This document shows, piece by piece, positions 49,238 to 60,961 of a stretch of DNA of 64,000 nt. A program made the position numbers and the translations under genes. The notes beneath the pieces were generated by a model. That model made no database searches. It had not been told where the DNA came from and was given only the letters and a program-made list of their open reading frames with translations. Origin of the DNA: Salvia splendens (lineage: Eukaryota > Streptophyta > Magnoliopsida > Lamiales > Lamiaceae); NCBI RefSeq assembly GCF_004379255.2, contig NC_056035.1, positions 27,652,502 through 27,716,501 of the forward strand, in the 5' to 3' direction. Each line of letters begins with the position of its first letter. The first letter of the stretch is position 1.

Positions 49238-52200
49238 TAGTGGTTTGGCCGAGGCTGTACTGCGAGGTGATACAGATGGTTCTATGCATGGTAAACGAAT
49301 CATTTTTCCTACCAGTTTTGTGGGTGGTGCAAGATATATGATCCAGAATTACCAAGATGCCATGGCTATTTGTAGATGGATTGGTTATCCTTCTTTGTTT
49401 ATTACATTTACGTGTAATCCAAAGTGGCCAGAGATTGTTAGATTTATTCCTATTAGGGGCATAAAATCAGACGATCGTCCTGATATTGTGTGTAGGATTT
49501 TTAAAGTTAAGTTCGACAGTTTTGTAAGAGATCTTAAAACCAAAAAAATCTTCGGAGCTATGAAAGCAGGTTTGATGCCATTTATTGAATATTTTTTTGG
49601 TTAATATTTTAAGATTACAATTTAATATTTTGATAAATGTTTTATGTAAACTTTTTGCAGTGGTGTATACTATTGAGTTTCAGTAGCGTGGATTGCCTCA
49701 TTCACACATTTTGCTCTTTTTAAGCAATGATGATAAACAACCTCGACCTCAACGTATTGATGAGATTATTTCTGCTGAGATTCCTGATCCTTGCTATTAT
49801 GAGAATGTGAAAGAGTATATGGTGCATGGACCATGTGGTGTTGTTCGAAAGTCTTCTCCTTGCACGCGGAACGAAAGATGTTCAAAATACTTTCCAAAAA
49901 AATTTGTGGGAGCCACAACGTTTGAAGATGAAGGTTATCCTGTTTACAGACGAAGAGATAGTGGTCGTGTTATTATGAAAGATGGGGTGCCCTTGGATAA
50001 TAGATACATTGTTCCACACAATCGTGCACTACTTATGAAATATGGTGGTCACGTTAATGTTGAGTGGTGCAATCAATCGCGATCCATTAAGTATTTGTTT
50101 AAGTACATAAATAAAGGTCATGATCGCGTGACTACATCTTTTTTCCAGTCTGGTGCAAATGGTTCTGATCAATTACAGGATGAAATTAGTTTGTATAATG
50201 ATTGCAGATACATTTCGTCATGTGAAGCTGCTTGGAGAATTTTGGGGTTTGAGATTTAGTATAAGGATCCGTCCGTTGAAAGACTTAGTTTTCACCTTCC
50301 TAATGAGCAGAGTGTTATTTTTGATGAGAGAGTGAGAGTTTAGATAATGTTTTGAATCGGAATACAATTCATCAGAGCAAGTTTCTGAGTTGGATGGATG
50401 CAAATAAGATTTATTCTGAGGGTCGTGATCTCACTTATGGTGAATTTCCTACCAAATTTGTGTGGAAAACTGATCATTGGCAACCTAGAAAAACAACGTT
50501 TCTCCATTGGGAGGTTGTTTTATGTTCCTCCCGGTTCTGGTGATATCTATTATCTGAGATGTTTGTTGAATATTATTAAATGAGCTACATCATATGAAGA
50601 CATTAGACGTGTGAATGGTGTTCAATAAGATACATTCCGAGATGCCTGTTTTGCTTTAGGGTTGTTGGACGATGATAAGAAATATGTTGATGGCATTATT
50701 GAGGCATCATTTTGGTCTTCTACTCATTCCATGAGATTGCTATTTGTTAGTTTGTTGACGTCAGAATCTATTTCTAGACCGGATTTTGTTTGGCGAAGTT
50801 GTTGGAAATACTTATCTGAAGATGTTTTGTGAATCAACGAAAATTGAGAAGTCTTCCAGGTAATTTTTATACACATTTTTATGTTTTTTGTAATTTCTTT
50901 TGTTTTAAATATTTTTTTAGTATAATAATTAATTATATTTTATTGTAGGGTTATTGTTGAGGGACGAGGATGTCCAAAATTTTACTATGGCGGAGATTGA
51001 GAAATGGTTGTTAAATGTTGGGAAAAGTTTGCGTGATTTCCAAGGTATGCCTTATCCGAAATCTGAGTTTTTTGAAACATTTGAAAATAGATTGATTTGC
51101 GATGAGTTGTGTTATGATCGTGAAGCTTTGGGAAGAGAACATTTGGACTTTCTTTCTAAGTTTACCGATGAACAACTTCATGTTCATGATACTATTATGT
51201 CATATGTTTACTCAAATGGTGGAGGAATGATTTTTGTCTATGGTTATGGAGGTACTGGTAAATCTTTTATTTGGAGGTCTTTGTCAGCTGGGATTCGTTC
51301 GAGGGGTGAAATTGTTTTAAATGTGGCATCCAACGGCATAGCTTCTTTGTTGTTGCCTAGTGGTAGAACAACTCTTTCTCGCTTTAAGATTCCTATCAAT
51401 GTTGATGAAGATTCGATGTGCAATATAAAACCTAGTAATGCGCTTGCTGAACTTATTGTTAGAGTCAAGCTTATCATATGGGATGAAGCTTCGATGATTC
51501 ATAAACATTGCATTGAAGCTGTGGACAGGACTTTTAGAGATATCATGCGTGTATGTGATAACTGTACTATGCAGAAGCCATTTGGTGGAAACACTATTGT
51601 TTTTTGTGGTGACTTTAGGCAAAATCTTGCCTGTTGTTCCAAAGGGTAGTACGCAAGATGTTGTGAATGTTGTTATCAACTCTTCTTATCTTTAGAAGTA
51701 TTGTACTGTTTTGTGGCTTACAAAAAATATGAGACTGCTGAGTGCTGCATCTTGTGATGAAGCAGAACGTTTGAAGGAATTTTCTTCTTGGGTTGCTTCA
51801 ATAGGAGATGGTGTTCTTGGTGGTCCAAATAATGGTGAAGTGACTATTGGTCTTCCTTCTGACATTGTATTGTCTAATTCAGGTGATCCTTTGAAAATAA
51901 TTGTCTCGAAGATATATCCATCTTATATGAATCATGAAGAGTTGAGTGGTTGCTTGCGTGATCGTGCAATACTTGCTCCTACGTTGGAGATTATTGACGA
52001 GGTTAACCAATTCATGATGTTGTTGGATCAGTCGGAAGGTCATCTATATTTGAGCTCTGATAGTATTGCTAACTCATATTCGACATCAGATGGTTTAGCT
52101 GAGATTCATTCTATTGAGTTTTTGAACAACTTGGAGTGTTCAGGTACACCTAACCATGAATTATTGCTGAAAGTTGGTACTCCTGTCATGCTGCTAAGGA

Positions 52201-52815
52201 ATATAGATCACTCGAATGGATTATGTAATGACACAAGATTGCTAATTATACGATTAGGTGATTATGTTTTGGAGGCTCAAGTGTTGGCTGGTCATAATGT
52301 TGGGCATAAAGTTCTGATCCCTCGAATGTCTTTAATTCCTTCTGATCCAAGGTTGTCGTTAAAATTACAACGACAACAATTTCCTGTTGTTGTGTCGTAT
52401 GCAATGACTATTAACAAAAGTCAAGGTCAATCTTTGGCTCATGTTGGGTTATTCTTACGAAAACCAGTATTTAGTCATGGACAGCTGTATGTTGCTATAT
52501 CTCGAGTTACGAGTCGTGCAGGTCTGAAGATTTTGATTTGTAAAAACGAGGATGATGATAGTAGGGGTGATTCGACTGTTAATGTTGTTTACAAAAATAT
52601 TTTCCAAAACTTATGAACTCTTGGTGTTTTGTGGATCATATTTTGTTGAGTTCTTTATTTTGTTCCATATAGTCAGTTGTTACTTTTTTGGCTTTATTTG
52701 CACATGGTTTATATTCTTCTCTCTTTTCTGTATTTATTTTTAGTACTAATCTCTTTTTCATATTAACTCACATGATTTTATCTTTATTTACATATATTTT
52801 AAAAATCTTATGTCT

Positions 52816-52828
52816 CGTGCATAGCACG
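52816..52828 (+). other. Helitron 3' hairpin
   Basis: CGTGC-ATA-GCACG, a five-base stem with a three-base loop about 9 bases before the junction with the MITE remainder. Plant Helitrons carry such a hairpin just before their 3' end as the replication stop. Confidence 0.8.
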
Positions 52829-52837
52829 GGTGTTGAC

Positions 52838-53020
52838 ATTAAGAAAAGTCTGTGAGAAAAAGTTCGTGGAATATGTGTTCCATTTAATTTTAGTTTTAAA
52901 TGAAATGTGAGTGGAATAAGTTAGTAGAATGTGGGTATATACCATTTATAGTAAAAGTGAACCGAAACTCTTTTTCACTGCTGACCGAAATGAAATAACC
53001 AGACTCCTATTCACGAGGAG
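52838..53020. mobile_element. Right part of the MITE split by the Helitron
   Basis: TTAAGAAAAG, AAATGAAATGTGAGTGGAAT, ACCATTTATAGTAAAAGTGAACC and CTCCTATTCACGAGGAG follow, in order, the same text as the intact MITEs at 11985-12236 and 28420-28669. The terminal GACGGAGGGAG is partly lost. Confidence 0.85.
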
Positions 53021-53352
53021 AAAATATTAACTTCGAATTAAGTATGTTTATCTTATTAATATAAACGAACATGCTATCATCACAAAAGTAAATTTGTTGT
53101 TTAGATACCATATATGTTATGTTATTTATATAATTAATATTGCACGTTGACAACAAATAGAAATACTTATTGTCTTATTTGATTTTAGTGTGCGATTATA
53201 TTCAGCAGTTGAGCATCGTGTATCCGATCTTATGCTAGAATAATTTTCGACATAAGAGCTCTATAAAAAAATGTAGGAAAAATCCATATAACTTCGGATT
53301 TCCATATTTTTTCTGTTCATATATTTCTTTACAATAGAGTATATATATAGTA

Positions 53353-53475
53353 GATAAATATCACCGTATGCCATGGGCTAAGGGGCTTATTTTCTTTTGT
53401 AAGATTTAATTAATAAATATCACCGTATGCCATGGGCTAAGGTGCTTATTTTCTTTTGTAAGATTTAATTAATTA
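53353..53475. repeat. Tandem duplication of about 61 bp
   Basis: ATAAATATCACCGTATGCC to GTAAGATTTAATTA occurs twice directly adjacent, with one difference (AAGGGG versus AAGGTG). It looks recent. It is non-coding. Confidence 0.85.
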
Positions 53476-53500
53476 ATAGCTTGATTACGAGTAATTATAT

Positions 53501-53767
53501 TGTTGTGATGAAATATAGTAATTGTGTAATCGAGACAACAGAAACGTAAAGAGCACATATTACGTGGTTCACTAACGTTGTGTTAGCTACATCCACAGGC
53601 ATGAAAGGAGAACATATTGTATTTTATATTGTGTTTTCAGATTAGAGAGTTATGTGCCCTACTTCTATATAAATAGACACACAAACGACGGGCTAGACCT
53701 AATAAAATAATTAAGACCTAAAACAGAAACATAGGGGCAAACAATACAGATTCAAGGCATACTAACA
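53501..53767 (-). repeat. 3' LTR of the Copia fragment
   Basis: 267 bp with TGTTGTGATG and CATACTAACA as plus-strand ends, colinear with the solo LTR at 11692-11980. It is read as minus because the RT and polypurine tract are on that strand. Confidence 0.8.
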
Positions 53768-53789
53768 TATCTCCACCTTGACTTGAACT

Positions 53790-55160
53790 CCTTGCAGATG
53801 CATCATTACAATGGCAGATGATCAGATTTCTCCTGGCCTCAGATTTTCCCTACTTGGGCAACTAACAGCTCAGGATGTTAAGCAAGTCCAAACAATGTTA
53901 AAACTTGCTATGTGGGACCGACTTGGTGAACATATCAATAGTACCTACTTTCTTCACCTCAATTCTCTTCTCATTATTCAGAAAATGACACATCACATCA
54001 ATATGTTTGGTCATTTCATGATGGACCTGATCCTTCACTAAACAGATAGCGCTTTGACTATCACAGAATACAATAGCTTGCCCTTGATGTAGACCAAGAT
54101 CACCAACTAGCCCTTTCAGTCATATTCCATCTTTAGCAGCTTCTATCAAAGCCATATACTCTGCTTCAGTCGTAGACAGAGTAAATGTAGCCTGCAAAGT
54201 TTCCTTCCAACAACAACGAAACTACCAAGAGTGAAAACATAGCCAGTCATAGATCTTCTACCTTGAACATCTCCAGCGGAATCAGAATTAGAATCAGAAC
54301 AATGAGTATCACCTCCATAAATGAGATCAACATCAGACGTACCTCTCAAGTAGCGAAAAATCCTTTTCACAACATGCCAGTTCTCATTTCCAGTTTGCCC
54401 CATGAACGTGCTGACAACACTTACAACATGTACTATGTCTGGTCCGGTGCAGAGCATAGCATACATCAGACTCCCTACTACATTGGTGTATGGAACTCGA
54501 GATATGTACTCCTCCTCAACTTCAGACTTCGGTGCATGATCAGATGACAGATGATTATTTGTAGCACTTGGAGTATCAATAGGTTTAGATGTAGACATGG
54601 GTGGATCTACCTTATGGGAATGGTGGGGCATTTTCCCCTCCTCATGTTGTTCTACACACATATATATTATACTATATACATTTTATTTCTTGTAATCAAT
54701 CACTAAATTTGCCTCCTAAAATTCTTAACATTTCTTAATAGATAAATTTGCCGCTCTCCCTACAAATTTCAGGCTCCACCCCTGGATGTAGACATGCCGA
54801 ATCTTGACAAAATCTTCTCAATGTAGCTCTTTTGTGACAAGGAAAACTTCTTCTTTTCTCTTTCCCTAGATATCTTCATGCCCAGAATTTTCTTTGCAGC
54901 ATCCAAATCCTTCAAATCAAATTCATCCCTGAGATGGGCTTTCAACTTCTGAATCTCAGGCTTTGATTTCGAAGCTATAAGCATATCATCCACATACAGA
55001 ACAAGATAGATCATGGAACCACAGTTTTGTTATGATACACACAATAATCATACAGATTCATGTTGTATCTCAGGCTCAGTTGGACTATGTAGCTGTCAAA
55101 ACTCTTACACCATCGCCTTTAGTCCGTACAAGGACTTCTTCAGCTTGAACACGTAATCCT
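53790..55160 (-). pseudogene. Copia reverse transcriptase / RNase H, interrupted
   Basis: Minus-strand polyprotein end. From 55160 downward: KLKKSLYGLK-like RT text, the catalytic motif YVDDML (about 54990), then the RT end KSYIEKILSRFGMS. A hAT MITE cuts in here. After it come SKPIDTPSA, VGSLMYAM, RRSMTGYVFTLG and the RNase H part (STTEAEYMAL, CDSQSAICL). Several stops and frame changes are present; it is non-functional. Confidence 0.8.
54596..54784. mobile_element. hAT-type MITE with 8-bp target duplication
   Basis: 189 bp. Inverted ends are CATGGGTGGATC on the left and, complemented, CAGGGGTGGAGCC on the right. Both sides carry GATGTAGA (54588-54595 and 54785-54792), the 8-bp duplication of hAT elements. 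It splits the RT frame exactly; on removal the codons MSTS-KP rejoin. Confidence 0.9.
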
Positions 55161-56325
55161 TGATAAGGCTCATTTCATGCATTTGTTATGTGGTAAAATT
55201 CTGCTTTTCTGTAAGTTAACGTGTAATTTTGAGCCATGTGTGATGAGAATCCGCCATGATCGAAAGTTTTGTGGAGCAATTGGGCGGACAATGGATCAAG
55301 GAAGAATGAAGCTTTTTACACGCTGCCAGTTGATCAAGCTAGACACGCGGAAGTAGCGAAGAGCACCCGAAAAGGAGATGGAGCATAGTCTAAGGATCCC
55401 AATGCTAAGGGCACAACCGACCTTTCAAAAAGAAGATTGCCCTAGGGATCAGAGCATCAGGCCTCCCTATAAATAGAGTAGGGATGGAAGAATGAGGCAG
55501 CTCTTGTCATCAGCTTTCTCCTAGAGTTGAATCGGAAAGCTCACATACACTTCATTTCTTCAGAATCCATTCTTCACACTTGGTTTTAGGGGTTTAATCA
55601 TTGGTTTTGGTTGTGTTTTTAGTTATCTGGAAGTTGTGCAACACCATCCCGTGAGGGGGCGAAGATACAATTGTTTATTTTCATTTGGAATAATTTAATT
55701 TGAAGTATTTCTCAGTTTGTTTATCTGCGTAGGCGTTGGAAACTTATTCGAACTGAGATTTTCATGTTCTTTGTGAAGTTTTATACAAGTTTATGAAGCG
55801 ATTCTACTTATCTTACCATGGTTTGAGCTGTGACTGTGTTAGAAGATGATTTAGCTGTCTAGATTTCAGCGTAGTAGTATTCGTTTTGGATCTGAGTTGT
55901 GATATGTGATTTCCGTTCTGCTTGGGAAGAATTTCATGTATGAAAGTCATAGGAATGTTTAGATCTAGCTTATTGAAGTCCGATGTAGCCGATCTGAGTT
56001 TGTTTGCATTAGTTGATGACAGATTTGAGCTGAATTTGAGTTTGATCTCATAGATCTGATTTGGTTTTTGGGTTGCATGATTATGGCTGGATTCAATTTT
56101 CTACGTACTTCTAATTGATCAGTTAGAATAGATCTAAAGCGTTGAGTTTATTTCACTGTGTTCATGCAGTTATAAGTCGTTCACTGGTTTAGCAATGTCC
56201 GAGATCTTGTTTATGTTGTGTTTTTTATCAATCACTTGAGGAAGACGGAGTTGTTATCAAATTTTAATTTGTCGTATGTTTCGCATGGAATTGGCCCCAC
56301 TCACTTTTACTTTTGTTTGGCTATT
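55161..56325 (+). mobile_element. Athila-like LTR fragment (family B)
   Basis: Begins TGATAAGGCTCATTTCATGC immediately after Copia sequence, contains CCTATAAATAGAGTAGGG near 55465, and stops without a CA end where the next LTR begins. The rest presumably lies beyond the inner element. Related to the reverse fragment at 43640-44523. Confidence 0.7.
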
Positions 56326-57825
56326 TGATAAGTCGTATTCTAGGCCTTGGTTACTGGTCAGTATGATGTGCATAATTGAATTATATCTGCAAAACAGTTG
56401 CTTAAGTGTGCAGGTTGAGTGTTCTAACCAGTAGGCAAAGCTTCAGATACTTCAGGTGAAAAGGGCGTCGGGATGTTGTTATCCTGACCAGTATGCATGC
56501 CAAAAAGGCTCGAGATGGAGAAGAAGGATAGCTGGAAAGATCAGCCGCAAGCAAGGGGGCAAAAGAGTCATTTCATGTTTGAAGTCTACCCTAAAAATCA
56601 AGGGAGGTCTCCCTATAAAAGGAAGCCACTTGGAGAGAGAATCATCATCAATTAGTTAGTTAACTCCTACGCTTAGTTAGCAATCTCTCTTCGGTAGATC
56701 ACTCCTTCAGCATTATCCTTCGTAATTCTCGTTCCTCGCCACAGCCATGGTCACTTGAAGATCATCAGTTCGCCGGAGTTCCATTCTCTCTTTCCAGTCA
56801 GCACGATCGTAGTTAGCAGTTCCATCGCCCAGAGTGGCAAACAATCTTTATTTGCTTTCTAGTTAATCTTGTTTGTTTTCTCTACGTTGGATCTTTCGCA
56901 TTTACAGTATTTCTGCTTACTTTGAAGTATTAGTTGTGATCCAAACATTTTATTGAGTATGAAGTTGTTTTCCAGCATCGGTTCATGTTTAATTTCTCTT
57001 CTTTCTGCCTAGATAGCTTAGATCTAGTTGTTACGGTAATTTCCGGTGTGGAATCGCATGTTTTAACTTCTGTAGTTAATTTCTCTGAGTTTGCAAGTCT
57101 AGATAGCTGTTAGATTTTAGATCTGAATTAGTTAAGTGCGAAAACCTAGTTTACGTGATTTCTGCCACCCTGCATGTTGACCAGTAAGCATAATTGCAGT
57201 TTCAGTGTTCGATCTTTTGATTCGAAGTTTTAATTGTAGATCTGTGTTCTTGAAGTTGTTAATCTGTGTTTTTATGGTGATGAATCTGGTTTTGCTGATC
57301 TAATTTGATTTATGTTGAAGAAGACAACATCTCCATCCAAGTTTGGGACCACTTTTGCTTTTTAACAACTTTTTACTTTTGTCCTCACTTTTCAACTGTT
57401 ACTTTTCAGATCTGCAGGTCTAGTCACGTAACTACCTCTTTCCCTCTGATATTCCGTTTAGCCTTTTATAGTAAACTCGTACCTTCCACATTTATTAGCC
57501 AAACATCATGTTCCCCACTCACACGTACACAACCGTCTGTTTAACATCTCTCCCGCCTCCTAGTCAGTAGAGTACCACCTTAAATTCCAGCCTAGATAAG
57601 CCTCAACCCAAAGCGTGGTAGCTAACCAAACCCTTCTAGAATATCACCACAATTCCCAAAACGCATTCATCTCTGTGGGATTCGACCCCTACCTTCACTA
57701 TACTACCCAGTAGAAGAGGGTTGTGGAATTATTGATACCAGGTTCAGGATTAGCAGGGACTTCCATACTGATCAGTAGGATACACCCTTTGCTTGAAACG
57801 ACACCTGCACAAACCTGCTCTTTCA
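56326..57825 (+). repeat. 5' LTR of the Athila-like element (1500 bp)
   Basis: TGATAAGTCGTATTCTAGGC to TGCTCTTTCA, TG...CA ends. A promoter-like CCCTATAAAAGGAAG box lies near 56612. The motif CTGAYCAGTA or close variants recur at about 56353, 56424, 56484, 57177, 57560 and 57768. Confidence 0.85.
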
Positions 57826-57827
57826 AA

Positions 57828-57845
57828 TGGTGCCATTGCCGGGGA
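57828..57845 (+). other. Primer-binding site
   Basis: TGGTGCCATTGCCGGGGA two bases after the LTR. A diverged tRNA-Asp-type site with two differences from the common form, both C-to-T or G-to-A type changes. Confidence 0.75.
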
Positions 57846-57931
57846 TGAATGGCGTTATTAACTGTTATTGTGAGTGATACTTTGGCATATATACTGTGCA
57901 TAATTTTTCTCTTTTCCTTTCGTTTCAGTTT

Positions 57932-60900
57932 ATGAGCAGCAGCTCGGCTCCTGACCATCAGGGACCGAAGATACTCCAGCGAGGGATTATACTCGTGACC
58001 ACTCGTTCTGGCCTGTCAACAACTTTGTCTGACTTCGGTTCGAGTAGTGACGAGGAGCAATACATCATAGAAGGACCAATACCGGAAGAGATACCAAGGA
58101 TAGAGGGAAACCCGAGAAGGATGGCCGCTCAAGGAGAAGAAGATCCTGAGATCGGGACACTGAATGCACATACCGAGGGTGAACCACCTCAAGCCATAGT
58201 TGTGACCCCAGGGCAAACTGCTTGTGATGTGAAGCCTCATGTGATCGCAATTCTGCCTACATACTGCAGAAAGAGTTACGAAGGGCCGTATGAGTTCCTT
58301 AATGAGTTTTGTAAAATTTGTAGGGCACAGAGAAGGCCAGCAGGAGCGACTGAGGATGATTATAGACTGAAAGCCTTGCCGTTCGTACTGAAAGGGGAGG
58401 CTAACACCTGGTTCATGCGCCTGCCCCCCGACTCCATTGAGAGTTGGGCTGATTTCAAGTCAGTATTCCTAGGCGAGTTTTTCCCGTCATCCAAGACAAG
58501 CGCGCTGAAAAGGGAAATAACTAGTGTGAAGCAAGGGTACGATGAACCTTTGAGCGATTATTGGGTGAGGTATATGAGCCTTTTAGATGCATGTCCCAAT
58601 CATCGCATGGCGGACATTGAGATAGATCATACCTTCTATGAGGGGATGAACATAACAACCAAGGACCTGGCCAATTCGTCGTCGGGAGGAAGCTTCACGC
58701 AGCCACGGGTCAGCGAAGCGAAGAGGGTCCTAAGGAAACTACTGAGTGCGAAGGAGTATGACCATTCAAGGGATGGATACAACCGAGAAAGGGTTGCAAG
58801 TGCCTCGTCTACTGGCTAGGAGCAGAAGCTTAACTAGAAGATGGATTTGAAAATGGATGAGCTGAAGAAGTCACTCCCGAGCGCAATTGAGAAGAATACA
58901 CTGCCGACTACCCCAGTTGGGAACTACAAGGGTGCAGAACAGGGAAACCAAGAACCAAGCTATGATCAGCCAAACGACTCGGTCAGTATGGAGCAGGCTA
59001 ATGCTACCGGGTATTTTAACTCAAATGGGAATTGGATCCAGGGGAGACAACGGGACGCACCATGGAGGGATCACCCAAATTTTCGATGGGGAGATGGGAA
59101 CCAAAATCAAAACCAAGGTCAAGGTCAGAACCAATATAACCCCCACTCGAACCAAAACCCCAACCGTGGGCCAGCAAACCCAGACCACCAGTTCAACTGG
59201 TCAGGAAGGAACCAACAATCCCAAAACCAAAACCCACAACACCAAAACCCAAACCCTGTCTACATACCACCCCACCAGAGAAACTTCCAAAATTACCAAA
59301 ATCAGCCGAATCAAGCACCCCAACACCATCAGAACCAATATGACCAAGACCAGTATCACCCTCCTGGCCAGTATAACTAATACCCACCTAACCAGAACCA
59401 GCAAAACTTCCAAAATTTCCAGCCCAACCAAAATTCCTAGTATAATCAGCACCAAGGCCCCAATCAGTCACAATATTCCAACAGGACCAGACGATCCATG
59501 GAGGACATGATGGGAGAATTGCTCGCGTCGCAGCAAGGTATCAAGGGCGATTTGCAATCCCGCAACGAAGTAGTGCATGGGATGCAAAATGCCCAGAAGG
59601 AACATAAAGCGAACATGGATATGATGAATAGGCAGTTGGCCCAGCTGGCCAGTTCGGTAGGTGATTTGAAAGGAAATGCAGGGAAACTCCCGTCTACAGT
59701 CCAAATACCCGAAAAGGTGAATGTGAGTAAGGTTACGTTGAGGCCAGGAACTACTTATGATGGACCTCGACCGAAACAACCAAGTGGAGATCCGAGTGGA
59801 ACGAAGATAGGGGGCGACACCATCTCAGTGGAAGAGCTTAATAGATCCATACCTCGGATGCATGACCCATTTTTCTTAGGGGAGACGCCATGTGAAGGAG
59901 GTGAACCCGAGAACGTACTGGTCAGGAAGGAACCCCATCAAGAGGTAGAATCCAGAACGAAGGAAACTCCAGCCCAGAATGCGCCCGAGAAAGACTCTGG
60001 GAAGGCTGTTAAGGGACCGACGGAAGGAACTAAAGGGGAGAGGCCGTTCCCTTTCCGCTTTGTTACAAAAAGAAAGAAGGAGAACCCGGTGGATTACTTG
60101 TCAATTTTTGGGAAATTGGATGTCACCATACCATTCCTCCAAGCCGTGAAGCTACCCCCTCTTGAGAAATTGATTAAGGAGTTCATAGCCGGGAAAGCCC
60201 AGGAGGATGGGAAGATCATGGTGGAAGGGATAGCGTCGGCGATTGTGCAGGAAAAACTACCACCCAAGAGAGCCGACCCAGGTATGTTCACTCTACCCAT
60301 AACTGTAGGAGATGTAAAAGTCGAGCATGCAATATGTGACCTGGGGGCATCTATAAATGTTATGCCATTGTCAATCTATAACCGATTGAAGGGAGTTAGA
60401 TTGTCGAGTACTAGGGTGTTGATCCAACTGGCTGATAGGTCATGCATAAGTCCTGAGGGTGTTTTAGAGAATGTGTTGGTTAGAGTGCATGATTTTACCT
60501 ACCCTGCTGACTTTTATGTGATTAAAATGAGTGAGTCCGAGGCTAGGGAATCTAGTGGCATATTGTTAGGGAGACCATTTTTGAGAACGGCCAAGACAAT
60601 AGTAGACATGGCTGAGGGAACAATTTGCATTGATTTCCATGGGGAAAAATTTACTTTTGATATCAATGAGGCCATGAAGAAGCCTATTGATTTTGAAAAC
60701 TTATGCTATGTTGATGTGATTGACCCCTTAGTCCAAGATTTTCTTGAGACCGAACTATTGCAGGAAAAACTTCAAGCTTTAGATGTGTATGAGCAGGCTG
60801 ACGTAGAAGCTGCTGCATGGTGCGATCTGATCAGTAGCCAAGGGTTGACTGATGAAGAAATAGAAGGAGCGGTCAAGGAATTTTGCCAGAAATCGGAGTT

Positions 60901-60961
60901 TATAGGAGCCGCAGGGGCTCAGCTACCGGCCAGTATAGAGGAATTCTTAGGGGAGAATTAG
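57932..60961 (+). pseudogene. gag-protease region of the Athila-like element
   Basis: Capsid and aspartic protease. ATG 57932 starts MSSSSAPDHQG. The capsid core follows (YEFLNEFCKICRAQRRP, DYRLKALPFVLKGEANTWF, FFPSSKTSALKREI), then PWRDHPNFRW, a long Gln/Asn/Pro-rich tract (about 59100-59380) and the protease with its active-site motif CDLGASINVMP near 60337-60369. All parts are in one frame but interrupted by TAG at 58817 and 58835, TAA at 59378 and TAG at 59438. The frame ends at 60959-60961, while pol resumes in another frame that overlaps from 60883, so a single-base slip near 60930 separates them. No zinc knuckle is evident. Confidence 0.85.

Larger units (their letters stand above)
45310..52616 (+). 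pseudogene. Helitron Rep / PIF1-like helicase (RepHel), broken
   Basis: Initiates rolling-circle transposition (Rep) and unwinds DNA (PIF1-type helicase). In order: N-terminal zinc-like part (45565-46008: CSHCGAFF, SGCCMNGNIKIP, FRLHGQNYH, QLYIYDTENEI); 46143-46466; then, after an Athila fragment, Helitron-like N (49236-49604: AEAVLRGDTDGS, YMIQNYQDAMAICR, FITFTCNPKWPEI); the HUH-type motif GLPHSHILLF (49691-) and the two-tyrosine motif KYLFKYINKG (50090-50118); helicase with Walker A GYGGTGKS and Walker B IIWDEASM (50954-51649), and C-terminal motifs [10 protein letters not shown] and [10 protein letters not shown] (51711-52616). Defects: TAG at about 45623, 49684, 50257 and 51693, and a one-base slip in an A run near 51622. 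About 70 residues are missing around the Athila insertion. Introns likely at 49605-49660 and 50861-50949. Confidence 0.85.
34878..52837 (+). mobile_element. Large Helitron with RPA-like and Rep-helicase relics
   Basis: The 5' end TCTATACTACTTAAAAG fits plant Helitrons, which start with TC and insert between A and T; here the left base is A and the right one T. Near the 3' end is a hairpin CGTGC-ATA-GCACG (52816-52828) followed by a short tail, also typical, although the tail does not read as the usual CTRR. Inside lie an RPA-like gene and a Rep/PIF1-helicase gene, both on the + strand, the gene set of plant Helitrons. Both flanks are halves of one MITE, which proves a single insertion. Later insertions inside (37674, 39535, 43640, 46467) account for roughly 7 kb. 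All coding parts are broken, so it is no longer autonomous. Confidence 0.85.
53501..55160 (-). mobile_element. Copia element fragment (3' LTR, RNase H, part of RT)
   Basis: Minus-strand Ty1/Copia remnant. It comprises the 3' LTR, a polypurine tract (AAGGTGGAGA on the minus strand, next to the LTR), RNase H and the end of the reverse transcriptase. It breaks off at 55160, where an Athila-like LTR begins; the remainder should continue beyond the nested elements, outside the window. Confidence 0.85.

Noticed and set aside
45310..52616. Host PIF1 DNA helicase gene
   Set aside because: The Helitron-like N domain, HUH-type Rep motif and flanking Helitron termini show it is the transposon's own RepHel.
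59193..59455. Minus-strand hydrophobic frames opposite gag
   Set aside because: Antisense of the Gln/Asn/Pro-rich gag tract; low-complexity shadow.
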